A stretch of DNA of 39,110 nucleotides from Mycobacterium paraffinicum (GTDB taxonomy: Bacteria; Actinomycetota; Actinomycetes; Mycobacteriales; Mycobacteriaceae), in the NCBI RefSeq assembly GCF_001907675.1, contig NZ_MPNT01000045.1, forward strand, positions 1 through 39,110, given 5' to 3'. Below are positions 16,093 through 24,178 of the stretch, piece after piece. A program made the position numbers and the translations under genes. Within the stretch, counting starts at the first letter, position 1. Each line of letters opens with the position of its first letter. The notes under the pieces were generated by a model that saw nothing but the letters and a program-made list of their open reading frames with translations, was not told the origin of the DNA and did no database searches.

Positions 16093-16440
16093 ATGCCCTC
16101 ACGCCGATGGCTGACCCGACTGGCCGCCCCCGTCACGGCTGCCGCAGCCCTTCTCGCCAGCGCCGGCGTCGCGGCCGCCGATCCCGCCGACGACGCCTAC
16201 CTGGCCCAGCTGCGTGCCCAGGGCTTCAATTGGCCGCCGGAACACGACGCCGCCCTCACCGGGATGGGGCGCCTCATCTGTGACGACCTGGGCTGGGGGT
16301 GGACGTATGACCAGATTGCTCAGAGCGTCCACGCCATCCTGGATCCGAGAAACGTGACGTTCGGGGACGTCCATTCCATGGTGACTCTGGCGCATTCGAC
16401 GTACTGCCCGCTGCAGCGGTGTTGGACCGACCACTGCTGA
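16093..16440 (+). CDS. DUF732 exported protein 5
   Basis: A 115-aa exported protein starting at 16093 behind a purine-rich AAGGAAAGGA site. The signal peptide ends ASAGVAAA, and DPADDAYLAQLRAQGFNWPPEHDAALTGMGRLIC follows, with the second Cys in STYCP: the DUF732 pattern. It has an extra tail, LQRCWTDHC, giving two more cysteines than the other members here, so an additional disulfide or metal site is possible. The upstream 130 bp are unusually T-rich for this genome. Confidence 0.82.
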   Translation: MPSRRWLTRLAAPVTAAAALLASAGVAAADPADDAYLAQLRAQGFNWPPEHDAALTGMGRLICDDLGWGWTYDQIAQSVHAILDPRNVTFGDVHSMVTLAHSTYCPLQRCWTDHC

Positions 16441-16591
16441 GATTGACGGGCTCCGGCTTTTTCGTTCGTTAATGGGTGGATAAGGATCTCGGCGCGATTT
16501 TCGTTCTTGTCACCATTTCAATCACGAGGCCTTCTGTGCAGGTGTAGCGTCCCGATCAATTTCATATGGGGCGTGGCAGAAAGACCAAGCG

Positions 16592-17341
16592 ATGAGATCA
16601 GCGATCGCGGCCGCGACGGCAGCCGTTTTTGCCTTCGGTCTGAGCAGTGCCGCGCCCGCTCACGCGGAAACGACTGCCACCGTCAAAGCCCCGATCACCA
16701 ATCGCATGACCGGCCCCACCCCGAAGTCAGGCCAGGAGGGCGTCTACAACGCCGGGCAGGTACTGACTTTGGTTTGCCACACCGCGGGCGAGCCCGTGCA
16801 GGGCTTCTTCAGCTACCAGATTGCCAATGGAGGTTGGGACAGCCTGTGGTACAAGACATCTGACGGTCACTACGTCGCCGATGTCGACATTGACACGCGC
16901 ACCCTCGACGCGCTGGGGCCCGACTGCGCCGGCGGGGGTGGCGCGGCGGTGGCCGCTTCGAACGCCGGCGAGGACAAGGCGGCGCACGCTCTCGCGTGGG
17001 CGCGCGACCAGATGGCCAGCGACCCGAACAACACCGTGCAATGCGAGGCGTTCGTCGAACAGGCCTACAACCACGCGTTCCGATACCCCTCGGCGATGGA
17101 TGCGTTCAACGACTTCAACCGCAAAGGGCAGATCCACACCGGCCCCGACAACATCCCGGCAGGGGCGCTCGTGTTTACCAGCAACCCCGGGTTCGACCAC
17201 GGCACCGGACACGTGATGCTCAGCGAGGGCAACGGGCAATACCTGACCGCCAATTACTTCACCGCGCCGCACATCCGGGAAATACGGCCGAGCCCCTACG
17301 ACACGCAGAACGTCTTCCTCGGTTGGGCGTACGCGCCGTAG
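16592..17341 (+). CDS. Secreted CHAP/NlpC-P60-like cysteine hydrolase
   Basis: A 249-aa exported protein (signal peptide ends AAPAHA, about residue 25). Residues 35-105 look like an SH3-type beta domain (PKSGQEGVYNAGQVLTLVCHTAG and SDGHYVADVDIDT). Residues 125-249 resemble a CHAP or NlpC/P60 papain-like domain: Cys151 at the start of a helix (VQCEAFVEQAY) and a His in FDHGTGHVMLSE followed by QYLTANYF. That would fit peptidoglycan amidase or endopeptidase activity in the envelope. The Cys is preceded by Gln rather than the commoner Asp/Ser, so activity is uncertain. It is transcribed alone. Confidence 0.75.
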   Translation: MRSAIAAATAAVFAFGLSSAAPAHAETTATVKAPITNRMTGPTPKSGQEGVYNAGQVLTLVCHTAGEPVQGFFSYQIANGGWDSLWYKTSDGHYVADVDIDTRTLDALGPDCAGGGGAAVAASNAGEDKAAHALAWARDQMASDPNNTVQCEAFVEQAYNHAFRYPSAMDAFNDFNRKGQIHTGPDNIPAGALVFTSNPGFDHGTGHVMLSEGNGQYLTANYFTAPHIREIRPSPYDTQNVFLGWAYAP

Positions 17342-17372
17342 AGCCGACACTGCCTGTGGTAGTCACGACGAC

Positions 17373-17603
17373 ATGGACAATCCTTCACCGGGCCCCGGAT
17401 GGTGGCTGGCCTCGGACGGCAAGTGGTATCCGCAGCAGTGGGAGTACACGTGGGATTACCGCGAGGGGGACACTGCGATGGACGAGATGAAGCTGAGGGC
17501 GGATGAGCTCGGCCGCCTCGGCTGGGAGATGGTCGGTCTCGACGCCGACCACCGCGGGGCGTTCTCCGTCGCGTGCTTCTTCAAGCGGCCGATCGCGCCC
17601 TAA
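17373..17603 (+). CDS. DUF4177-like small protein with DGKWYP motif
   Basis: A 76-aa protein. PGWWLASDGKWYPQQ at the N-terminus is the short motif widespread at the start of actinobacterial membrane proteins (DUF2510-like). WEYTWDYREGDTAMDEMKLRADELGRLGWEMVG and the closing ACFFKRPI form a small DUF4177-type alpha/beta domain. It is probably cytoplasmic. It begins 31 bp after the secreted hydrolase and may be co-transcribed. Confidence 0.65.
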   Translation: MDNPSPGPGWWLASDGKWYPQQWEYTWDYREGDTAMDEMKLRADELGRLGWEMVGLDADHRGAFSVACFFKRPIAP

Positions 17604-17707
17604 GCCCCGCACATCGGTGGGGCGCCGCCGGGACAAGTGGGTAACCAACGCAGTAACGCGTCGGGCGCGTCGGTTGTGCGATCAGCTCACTTGAAAGGCG
17701 GCATCAG

Positions 17708-18031
17708 ATGGCTCGTGACGAGGGAGGCCGGTGGGACGTCGGTATCAAGGACGACGCAGTTTTTGTTCAGCGTGTCTCGGATGCCGACGAGCAACTCTTT
17801 ATCGATTCGTTGGACTCGGATGAGGCCCGCAGGCTGGCTGGGCTTTTGACGAAATTCGCGGACAAGCTGGAGGACTCCGACAAATCGACGGACTCGGAGA
17901 AGTCTGAGGAGTCCGATAAGTCCAAGCGCGACGACGACAAAGACAAGGACGACGACGAGGACGACGAGGACGACAAAGACAAGAACGACGACGAGGACGA
18001 CGACTCCGAAGACTCCGACGATTCGGATTAG
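17708..18031 (+). CDS. Asp/Glu/Lys-rich acidic protein with disordered tail
   Basis: A 107-aa protein starting at 17708 with an AAAGGCGG site upstream. Residues 1-55 look folded (GRWDVGIKDDAVFVQRVSDADEQLFIDSLDSDEARRLAGLLTKFADKL). Residues 56-107 are almost entirely Asp, Glu, Lys and Ser, encoded by near-repeats of GACGACGAGGAC. The tail is certainly disordered and strongly negative overall, and might bind divalent cations or a basic partner. No known family is evident. The repeats may make its length variable between strains. Confidence 0.7.
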   Translation: MARDEGGRWDVGIKDDAVFVQRVSDADEQLFIDSLDSDEARRLAGLLTKFADKLEDSDKSTDSEKSEESDKSKRDDDKDKDDDEDDEDDKDKNDDEDDDSEDSDDSD

Positions 18032-18238
18032 GTTGCCACTCGTGCGGCGGTAGCCGTTGCCTACCAACCGATCTGACTCATCGGGAGACCCTGCGCGCCA
18101 AGCGGCCCGCTGCCGCACTCGTGTCGACCTGATGCTGGGCCACCCGGCCTTCTCGCAGCTGGCCGACAACCGGGGGGATCTTGCCCTTGGGGGGTTGGCG
18201 GATGACTATGGAACAGTCACGGCCGCGGAGGAGAAACG

Positions 18239-18736
18239 ATGGTATCGGACCGGTGGAAATTCCTTGTTGTCTGCGCCGCGGCTCTTCCGGCCGCCCTGTC
18301 GCTCCCCCCGAGTGCCTTGGCCGACAATCCGTCGTGGAACGGCCAGTACGCGATCACGTTCATGGTCGGCCCGAAGGCCGGGACCAGCATGGCGGTCGGC
18401 AATCCCGAGGTGCAGCACACCGAGACCTACGGCATCCGCTCGAGCTGCACCAACGGAAAGTGCGTCGCCACGATCGTCAGCGGACCGCCGCCGACTAACC
18501 CGACGGTTCCGCAGCCCGTCCAATTCACGTGGGACGGAAAGTCTTGGTCGCAAACCAACGACTTCCAGTGGGACTGCATGATGCCCGACACGTCGATCCA
18601 ATGGAATCCGGCTCGAGCCACGGTGACGTACACACCCCAACCCGACGGTTCGCTTGACGGCCTGATGCACACCGAGATCTTGAGCGGCGCGTGCCAGGGA
18701 ACGATCGACATGGACATGAAGGCCGAGCGCGTCTGA
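18239..18736 (+). CDS. Exported protein of unknown function
   Basis: A 165-aa protein with signal peptide MVSDRWKFLVVCAAALPAAL and a probable cleavage after SALA. The start is supported by GGAGGAG 6 bp upstream. The mature domain is beta-rich (WNGQYAITFMVGPKAGTSMAVG, VQFTWDGKSWSQTNDF) with four cysteines in two likely pairs (SSC/GKC and WDC/GAC). Similar exported mycobacterial proteins exist, but none with a known role that I can name. A stem-loop follows at 18753-18779. Confidence 0.75.
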   Translation: MVSDRWKFLVVCAAALPAALSLPPSALADNPSWNGQYAITFMVGPKAGTSMAVGNPEVQHTETYGIRSSCTNGKCVATIVSGPPPTNPTVPQPVQFTWDGKSWSQTNDFQWDCMMPDTSIQWNPARATVTYTPQPDGSLDGLMHTEILSGACQGTIDMDMKAERV

Positions 18737-18752
18737 CGTCGGCCCGAAGCGG

Positions 18753-18779
18753 CCGGCGTTTAAATTTCTGAAACGCCGG
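18753..18779 (+). terminator. Stem-loop downstream of the exported protein gene
   Basis: CCGGCGTTT (18753-18761) and AAACGCCGG (18771-18779) form a perfect 9-bp stem with a 9-nt AT-rich loop, 17 bp after the stop codon. There is no long U-tract, which is common for mycobacterial terminators. Confidence 0.6.
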
Positions 18780-18901
18780 AAACCTTCTGGCCGCCCGCCT
18801 AGCCTCGATCTAGCTCTGGGCGCACCCCTTTGCCTGCACGGAAATCCGGCTCGGGGATCGTCCACCTGCACGACTCGGCTGCGACTACACGAAGGAACAT
18901 C

Positions 18902-19132
18902 ATGACGACACCAGGACTGACGAGATTGGCCGCCGGCGCCGCCCTCGCCGCGGGGCTGGGGATGGGCGTTCTGGGGCTGACCGCGGCCGCGGCCAACGCC
19001 GACCCCCCGCCGCCGAGTACCTCCACCCCGAACCCCACCGCTGCTCAAAATCCGCACTCGGAATCGGGGCTCTGCAACCAAACCGTCGTCCCGCGCGGCG
19101 CCCCGCCGCCGCCGTCCGGGTACTGCGGGTAG
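18902..19132 (+). CDS. Small exported Pro-rich protein
   Basis: A 76-aa exported protein from the ATG at 18902, which follows an AAGGAAC site. The signal segment MTTPGLTRLAAGAALAAGLG ends AAANA, followed by DPPPPSTSTPNPT and a short core with two cysteines (GLCNQTVV and SGYCG). The overall layout is like the 75-aa protein at 15729. It is 9 bp upstream of the next gene and probably co-transcribed. Function unknown. Confidence 0.65.
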   Translation: MTTPGLTRLAAGAALAAGLGMGVLGLTAAAANADPPPPSTSTPNPTAAQNPHSESGLCNQTVVPRGAPPPPSGYCG

Positions 19133-19141
19133 GGCCGACGA

Positions 19142-19813
19142 ATGAACTGGACGACGTTGGTGACCAACGCGCTGGTGCCTCTTGCGTCGGTGATTTCGAG
19201 TGCGACCGTGGCTATCTGGACCAAGCGCATCGATGCCAGGACCAAGGAGGAAGACCGCCGCCACGAACGGGTCCTCGACTTCGAGAAACGCGCGGCCGAT
19301 GACAAGAAGTCGGTGCTGAAGTCGCTGATTTCCGCGACCATCTACGTCAAACGCGCGGCACAGTACGAGGGGTCCGGCACCGCCGAGGAGGTCGCCAGCC
19401 AGCGGCGCGCCGAGGCCATCCGAGAGCTCTATGACTTCCGGATGCGTCTGGGTCTGGACGACGGGGTGGCCGAGCTGATGGTCTACGCCGCGCCACCGGT
19501 GCGCGACGCGGTCAGTGTCCTGCTCGACGAGTGGGATCGTCAGTTCCGCGAGCACGGCTATTCACTGACCCAATTGGATTCGTGCAAGCGGCAATTGGCG
19601 CAAACCACCTCCTGCGCTTCCCCCCAGGAGGATGTGACGGTGTACTACGAGGGCGAACTCAAGTGGTCGGAGCTGAGGAGGGTGGAGATGGGGTGGCTGG
19701 ACAGGTTGGGCCGCGAATCGGATCTCGACATTGACGCACTCGTGGACCTGTGCGACCGCACGCTGGAGGCCGCCCACAAGGACTTGCGCGGTGGATACGG
19801 GCTCGACTTCTGA
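19142..19813 (+). CDS. Membrane-anchored coiled-coil protein, unknown function
   Basis: A 223-aa protein with one N-terminal hydrophobic helix (VTNALVPLASVISSATVAIW). A charged coiled-coil stretch follows (KRIDARTKEEDRRHERVLDFEKRAADDKKSVLKS), then a helical cytoplasmic domain. This layout (short anchor, K/R/E-rich linker, helical body) is frequent in phage- and defence-associated accessory proteins, but no specific family is recognisable. It starts 9 bp after the preceding small gene. Confidence 0.65.
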   Translation: MNWTTLVTNALVPLASVISSATVAIWTKRIDARTKEEDRRHERVLDFEKRAADDKKSVLKSLISATIYVKRAAQYEGSGTAEEVASQRRAEAIRELYDFRMRLGLDDGVAELMVYAAPPVRDAVSVLLDEWDRQFREHGYSLTQLDSCKRQLAQTTSCASPQEDVTVYYEGELKWSELRRVEMGWLDRLGRESDLDIDALVDLCDRTLEAAHKDLRGGYGLDF

Positions 19814-19898
19814 TCGTCGCCAGCGCCGGGATTACCCTCCGCCCGAGGGTAGACCGTTTGCTGGTTATTCGGTGTTATGGCTGGGTACCCTTATCCCC

Positions 19899-20183
19899 GT
19901 GCGCTTCGTTCCCGTTGCTGCCGCACTCGGACTAGCCGTCGCGATGATGGTGGCGGCGCCCGCTCGTGCCGATTTGAGCGGTTACGGAAATTGCGTGGGA
20001 AGCATTACGCAAATCCCGCTGTCGGAACACGACTACCAGAACCAGCAGCTCATCGGAGTCATTGAGCAGGATCTCAACTCCGGGGTGTCTCCGGCTGTCG
20101 AAGCGCAGCGGGTGTCGCACATGGGATTCGATCCGCGCTTGGCCAATCGGATTGTCGAGTGCGTGATTCAGGAGCACCCCTAG
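19899..20183 (+). CDS. Small exported protein
   Basis: A 94-aa protein if started at the GTG at 19899, which gives a compact signal peptide (RFVPVAAALGLAVAMMVAAPARA). An in-frame GTG at 19872 would add nine residues. The mature part DLSGYGNCVGSITQIPLSEHDYQNQQ has one Cys, and a second comes in RIVECVIQEHP, so a disulfide is likely. The size, signal and two-Cys layout are DUF732-like, but the core motif is not convincing, so I leave it unassigned. Confidence 0.65.
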   Translation: MRFVPVAAALGLAVAMMVAAPARADLSGYGNCVGSITQIPLSEHDYQNQQLIGVIEQDLNSGVSPAVEAQRVSHMGFDPRLANRIVECVIQEHP

Positions 20184-20254
20184 GCCGGTACGACTCATTC
20201 GGTGTGACGCACGCGTGGGCCACCACCGCGTTTCACGGTGGCGGCCCGGCGGTG

Positions 20255-20590
20255 TCAGTGTGGTTGTGCGGCTTGCATTTTCCCGGTCAGCACCGGCAGG
20301 TGATTGGGCGGCACGACCGGTGGACGGGGGTGCGTGCGCGCCGGCGCGTCGGTGACGACCGTCTTGCCGTTGGTGCACGTGACGAGCTTGCCGGCGACGA
20401 TCACGCCCTGTCCCTCGTCGATCGGGATGTCATAGCCGTCCGGGTCGGTGTAGTGGCATCCGCCGCCCCCGCCGGTGGGCCCGTTGGGCTCGGCCAAAGC
20501 GGTGGCAGGCGCCACCGCGACGATGGCGAGCGCGCCGAACAGCGTGGCGATGTAGCGGAAACGAATCGATCTGCGGGCGGTGTTCTTCAT
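20255..20590 (-). CDS. Small exported protein
   Basis: A 111-aa protein from the ATG at 20590, which has an AGGAGATCACC ribosome-binding site. The signal peptide ends ATALAEP. The mature region starts with a Gly-rich stretch, then CHYTDPDGYDIPIDEGQGVIVAGKLVTCTNGKTVVTD with two cysteines, and ends in a Pro/His tail. I do not recognise a characterised family. It is convergent with the previous small exported protein. Confidence 0.7.
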   Translation of the reverse strand: MKNTARRSIRFRYIATLFGALAIVAVAPATALAEPNGPTGGGGGCHYTDPDGYDIPIDEGQGVIVAGKLVTCTNGKTVVTDAPARTHPRPPVVPPNHLPVLTGKMQAAQPH

Positions 20591-20788
20591 GGTGATCTCC
20601 TGTAGGTCGTCGCGGCCCGTCGGTCGGGCTGCGTTCATCGACTTGGAGCAACCAGGAGCACCGGAGGGGACACTTTAGGTTCGGGCAGTGGGGATGGTGC
20701 GCCCGAGCCGCCAGTCGGCCGCGCCATCGCGTTGGGGAACTCATCGCTCGAAGGGGTTCCGATCATCGTGTGTGGGTATGGGCTACCC

Positions 20789-20938
20789 ATGGCCAGCAAG
20801 GAAGAGCCGATGACCCGCCGCAATGAGGACGACGACATCGACGCCCAGGCAGGGGAGGACGCGCCGGTCGTGCCAGAAGAAGGGGAGGGTCCTTACCCTC
20901 CGGTGCTGGGCGAACCGAAGCCGCCAATAGGGAACTGA
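20789..20938 (+). CDS. Small acidic disordered protein (tentative)
   Basis: A 49-aa frame from the ATG at 20789 (MASKEEPMTRRNEDDDIDAQ), ending GEPKPPIGN. The composition is acidic and Pro-rich with no hydrophobic core. A shorter start at 20810 (MTRRNEDDD) is equally possible. Codon usage suits a coding frame, but there is no strong ribosome-binding site. Confidence 0.35.
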   Translation: MASKEEPMTRRNEDDDIDAQAGEDAPVVPEEGEGPYPPVLGEPKPPIGN

Positions 20939-21063
20939 GCTTGCCGGGTTGGAGAACGGCGAATCGTTCATGCATTCGCCGGTATGGATTCAAGGGTGGC
21001 TCTCTGGGTACCTGTATCGCCAGGGTCTCCCCAGGGCCCGACACGCCTGTCACCCTGTTTTAG

Positions 21064-21870
21064 ATGGAAGACAATCAACTCGCATCGCGCACAAGACTTT
21101 TCGATCTCACTGGAAAGTACGCACTGGTCACTGGTGGCACCAGGGGCATCGGGCTGATGATAGCGCGGGGCCTTCTGCAGGCAGGCGCCCGCGTCGTCAT
21201 CAGCTCACGCAACACAGACGCGTGCGCGGAGGCGCAGCAGCAGCTATCGAAATTTGGTGACGTTCAGGCGATCCCCGCCGACCTGTCAAGCCACGACGAG
21301 TGTCAGCGCCTCGCCAATCTCGTGACTCTGAACTCGGAACGCCTGAACATTTTGGTCAACAACGCAGGAGCCATGTGGCGCGAACCGCTGGCGACGTTCC
21401 CAGAGGAAGCCTGGGGCACAGTGATCGACCTCAACCTCAAGTCGCCGTTCTGGCTGGTGCAAGCGCTGCTGCCCGCACTTCGCAGAGCGGGCACCGTTGA
21501 TGATCCCGCGCGGATCATCAACATCGGCAGCATCGCCGCCATCCACGTCGCCCAGTCGCCCAACTACTCGTATGCCAGCAGCAAAGCGGCACTCCATCAA
21601 CTCACCAGAGTGCTTGCCAGAGAGCTGGGCCCACAGCACGTCTCGGTGAACGCGATAGCACCGGGAGTGTTCCCGTCGCAGATGATGGCGGCCACGCTCG
21701 ATGCCATCGGCGACACGATCACGGCGGCGGCCCCTCTGCGCCGGCTCGGCCGTGACGACGACATGGCGGGGACCGCCGTGTTTCTCGCCAGCCGGGCCGG
21801 GTCCTACCTCACGGGCGCCATCATCCCGGTCGACGGCGGCATCGCCACGACCGCGTCGGGTACGCCCTAG
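21064..21870 (+). CDS. Short-chain dehydrogenase/reductase
   Basis: A 268-aa classical SDR oxidoreductase. The NAD(P)-binding TGGTRGIG is at residues 23-30, NNAG is near residue 97, and the catalytic Ser/Tyr/Lys are in NIGSIAA and YSYASSKAA. SSRN after the second strand carries Arg, favouring NADPH. IIPVDGGI near the end is standard. The substrate is unknown. An HTH regulator gene follows 124 bp downstream on the same strand and probably controls it. Confidence 0.9.
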   Translation: MEDNQLASRTRLFDLTGKYALVTGGTRGIGLMIARGLLQAGARVVISSRNTDACAEAQQQLSKFGDVQAIPADLSSHDECQRLANLVTLNSERLNILVNNAGAMWREPLATFPEEAWGTVIDLNLKSPFWLVQALLPALRRAGTVDDPARIINIGSIAAIHVAQSPNYSYASSKAALHQLTRVLARELGPQHVSVNAIAPGVFPSQMMAATLDAIGDTITAAAPLRRLGRDDDMAGTAVFLASRAGSYLTGAIIPVDGGIATTASGTP

Positions 21871-21994
21871 GCGTCGGTGCGAGGCTTTAGCGGCGGTCAA
21901 CGCTCCCTCCGGGCCACCGCGAGGATGGGCAATGCAGTCGTGGGGGTACCAGCAGTACCTCCCTTTGCCTGCGCGGCGCGCCTACGGTGAAGGG

Positions 21995-22870
21995 ATGCCC
22001 ACGATGGATCCACGCACCGAGATCCGGGAGTTTCTCAGCTCGCGTCGCGCCCGCATAGCGCCCGAGCAGGCGGGCCTGCCCGCCTACGGCGGCAATCGTC
22101 GGGTCAAAGGTCTGCGTCGCGAAGAGGTAGCGCTTCTGGCCGGGGTATCGGTCGACTACTACGTGCGCATGGAGCGCGGCAGCCTCGGTGGCGCCTCCGA
22201 CGGCGTGCTCGATGCGTTGGCTTCTGCCCTACAGCTCGACGAGGCTGAGCGCGACCACCTGTTCCACCTCGCACGTCAATCCGGCGCGCCCAGCGGGCTA
22301 CGACGGCAAAAGCCGGCCGTGACGGTGCGCTCGACACTGCAGCAGGTGCTCGACGCCATCTCCGATGCGCCGGCGTGTATCCACAACGGTCGTTATGACG
22401 TGCTCGCCATGAATCAACTCGCCCGCGCGCTGTACTCACCGGTGCTGGCCGATCCGCGACGGCCCGCCAACACAGCGCGGTTCGTCTATCTGCACCCCGA
22501 GGCAGCCCAAGAATTTTTTGTCGACTACGACCTAATGGTCAGGGACGCGGCCGCGAAGCTACGCATGGAAGCCGGCCGCAATCCGCACGACGAGGAGCTG
22601 ATCGCTCTAGTCGGCGAACTGTCAACGTGCAGTGAGCTATTCCGGCAGCGGTGGGCATCTCAGGACGTGCGGCTGCACCGGTCGGGCCGCAAGCGTTTGC
22701 ACCATCCAGTCGTGGGTCAACTCGAGTTGGACGTCGAGTCTTTGGAACTGCCCGATGAACCCAACCTGCGCCTCAACGTCTACACCGCTGCCGCGGGGAC
22801 GCGGACCGCGGACGGTCTAGCGCTACTAGCGTCGTGGGCGGCCACCCAACAGATGGCGGCCGAACTCTAA
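21995..22870 (+). CDS. XRE-family regulator with MmyB-like ligand domain
   Basis: A 291-aa transcription regulator. The N-terminal HTH is VKGLRREEVALLAGVSVDYY followed by VRMERG (about residues 37-63). The rest is an MmyB/MLTR-type ligand-binding domain (ACIHNGRYDVLAMNQLARALY, then FVYLHPEAAQEFFVDY, and HPVVGQLELDVESLELP). In Actinobacteria such regulators usually sit beside and repress an SDR gene, matching the gene immediately upstream. The usual ligand class is thought to be a small lipid or fatty acid. The start at 21995 follows GAAGGG. Confidence 0.88.
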   Translation: MPTMDPRTEIREFLSSRRARIAPEQAGLPAYGGNRRVKGLRREEVALLAGVSVDYYVRMERGSLGGASDGVLDALASALQLDEAERDHLFHLARQSGAPSGLRRQKPAVTVRSTLQQVLDAISDAPACIHNGRYDVLAMNQLARALYSPVLADPRRPANTARFVYLHPEAAQEFFVDYDLMVRDAAAKLRMEAGRNPHDEELIALVGELSTCSELFRQRWASQDVRLHRSGRKRLHHPVVGQLELDVESLELPDEPNLRLNVYTAAAGTRTADGLALLASWAATQQMAAEL

Positions 22871-23082
22871 GCACTCGCAATCCCTGCTTCCACCGCGAAG
22901 GCGGTGACAGCGTCGACGTGTTGGATGCTCGGGTGATTCACATCCTTCGGTGCATGGAATTCTTCAAGTTCGCAGATCTCGAGCACTTCGAGCGGATGTG
23001 TAGAGCCAAAGAGGTGGATCCAAGCGCTATTTGGTGACTCAGTTACAGGGTTGCTAGCCGCGGGGACGGTGCACCCAAACGG

Positions 23083-23256
23083 TTACTCAGCGGGGTATTC
23101 CCAGATGTTCGTATGGTTCAACTCATGGTGATGTACACACACCATCGACTTACCCTGCGCGTCCGTCGTAGGAGGCGCCCCGAACGGACACTGATCCCCC
23201 GCCGCCGGCGACAACGGCGACAAGGCCAACGCACCAGCAATAAATGCGGATATCAT
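23083..23256 (-). CDS. Small exported protein, 57 aa
   Basis: A 57-aa protein from the ATG at 23256, preceded by GGAAGGAGCGCAACG, a strong ribosome-binding site. A short signal-like N-terminus (MISAFIAGALALSPLSPAAG) leads to QCPFGAPPTTDAQGKSMVC, HHHELNHTNIWEYPAE. Two cysteines and a His cluster suggest a disulfide and possibly metal contact. I do not recognise a family. Confidence 0.55.
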   Translation of the reverse strand: MISAFIAGALALSPLSPAAGDQCPFGAPPTTDAQGKSMVCVHHHELNHTNIWEYPAE

Positions 23257-23590
23257 CGTTGCGCTCCTTCCGCTAGCCGCTGTCCCTAGCACGATCTCGA
23301 CACCAGCAGAGTTCAAAGAACGCGGTGCCGTGGTCACGGCGTCACCGTGAGCGTTGTGCCTGGCGACCTCGCGGCGCTCTTCGCGTTCGTGGAGGGGTTG
23401 GCGTCGACGGTGTGTTAATCGTGGGTGGTGATGATGGCGATTGACACGCATGTTGCTGTACGTCTCTTTGCTCGAGCAGTTCTCTTAGAGACGAACACCG
23501 AGGATTTATCGGTTTAGTTACCCGGGAGGGTGGCTATTGCACGACCACTAGTCAGTCTGCCTAGATACCGGCTCTCACCTGCGGTGGTGC
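23257..23590. other. 334-bp stretch with no gene seen
   Basis: Between the small exported protein and the tRNA cluster I see no convincing coding frame. The region should contain the promoter of the exported protein. It also holds an imperfect stem with arms CGTCTCT (23461-23467) and AGAGACG (23487-23493), enclosing the palindrome TGCTCGAGCA. The stem could be a terminator for the minus-strand tRNA operon. Confidence 0.5.
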
Positions 23591-23665
23591 TGGTGCGCGA
23601 TACTGGGATTGAACCAGTGACCTCTTCCGTGTCAGGGAAGCGCTCTCCCGCTGAGCTAATCGCGC
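23591..23665 (-). tRNA. tRNA-Val(GAC)
   Basis: The minus strand folds as a cloverleaf: acceptor GCGCGAT pairs with ATCGCGC, the anticodon loop is CTGACAC (anticodon GAC), and the T-loop is GGTTCAATC. The 3' CCA is encoded (23591-23593). It is last in a Gly-Cys-Val minus-strand cluster. Confidence 0.97.
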
Positions 23666-23677
23666 CGGGTCCAAAGC

Positions 23678-23751
23678 TGGAGGTGGAGACGGGAATCGAA
23701 CCCGTGTGCACGGCTTTGCAGGCCGTTGCCTCACCACTCGGCCACTCCACC
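23678..23751 (-). tRNA. tRNA-Cys(GCA)
   Basis: The acceptor GGTGGAG pairs with CTCCACC, the anticodon loop CTGCAAA gives GCA, and the T-loop is GGTTCGATT. The CCA is encoded at 23678-23680. It is the middle gene of the minus-strand tRNA cluster. Confidence 0.97.
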
Positions 23752-23779
23752 GCTGGGATTGATGCCACTTGCACCTTCG

Positions 23780-23852
23780 AGCGGATGACGGGATTCGAAC
23801 CCGCGACCCTCACCTTGGCAAGGTGATGCGCTACCAACTGCGCTACATCCGC
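23780..23852 (-). tRNA. tRNA-Gly(GCC)
   Basis: The acceptor GCGGATG pairs with CATCCGC, and the anticodon loop TTGCCAA gives GCC. The T-loop is GGTTCGAAT. The CCA is not encoded. It is the first gene of the minus-strand tRNA cluster. Confidence 0.97.
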
Positions 23853-24031
23853 GCGCCTCGGACGAGATCGTCGCCCGGTGCGAAGCACGACGATAGTCCA
23901 CGTGAGCGGGCACATACAAATTTCTTGGTACGAGCCGCGTACTAGGCTAGCGCAGACCCCGACGGGCGCACGTGGCCCATACTGGGGGAGCCGGCCGTGC
24001 TAGTCTTCGACGTCGTTCGCCTCTTGGCGCC

Positions 24032-24103
24032 GGTCCCGTGGCTCAGTGGGAGAGCGTCCGCTTCACACGCGGAAGGTCGCTGGTTCGATCCCAGCCGGGA
24101 CCA
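24032..24103 (+). tRNA. tRNA-Val(CAC), integration target
   Basis: The acceptor GGTCCCG pairs with CGGGACC, and the anticodon loop TTCACAC gives CAC. The CCA is not encoded. Its last 24 bases plus one flanking base form the 25-bp core repeated at 35709-35733, so integration kept the gene intact by supplying an identical 3' end. Confidence 0.97.
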
Positions 24104-24104
24104 C
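24080..24104. repeat. attL core (3' end of tRNA-Val)
   Basis: This 25-bp sequence, starting CTGGTTCGATCC and ending GCCGGGACCAC, is identical at 35709-35733; identity stops on both sides. It spans the T-arm and acceptor of tRNA-Val(CAC), as is usual for tyrosine-integrase crossover sites. Confidence 0.93.
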
Positions 24105-24156
24105 TCACTATCTTTGCAGGTCAAAGCATATATCTAGTCGATCTATCAAAAATTTT

Positions 24157-24178
24157 GGGCTATCTGTGGGCTATCCGC
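24157..24178 (+). repeat. Left arm-type repeat
   Basis: GGGCTATCTGTGGGCTAT (24157-24174) followed by CCGC. The same 18 bases occur at 35575-35592 near the other end, and GGGCTATCCGC, identical to the second half here, recurs at 35685-35695. The unit GGGCTAT in direct repeat, near both attachment cores, is what integrase arm-binding sites look like. The rest of 24105-24362 holds no gene. Confidence 0.7.

Noticed and set aside
18206..19555. 449-codon minus-strand frame across several small exported genes
   Set aside because: The translation is Arg/Gly/His-rich without any domain and it covers three plus-strand genes with signal peptides and ribosome-binding sites.
22834..23037. Short frame after the XRE regulator containing EFFKFADLEHFERMCRAKEV
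   Set aside because: It could be the tail of an NTF2-like protein, but there is no start, ribosome-binding site or wider match; too weak to list as a gene.
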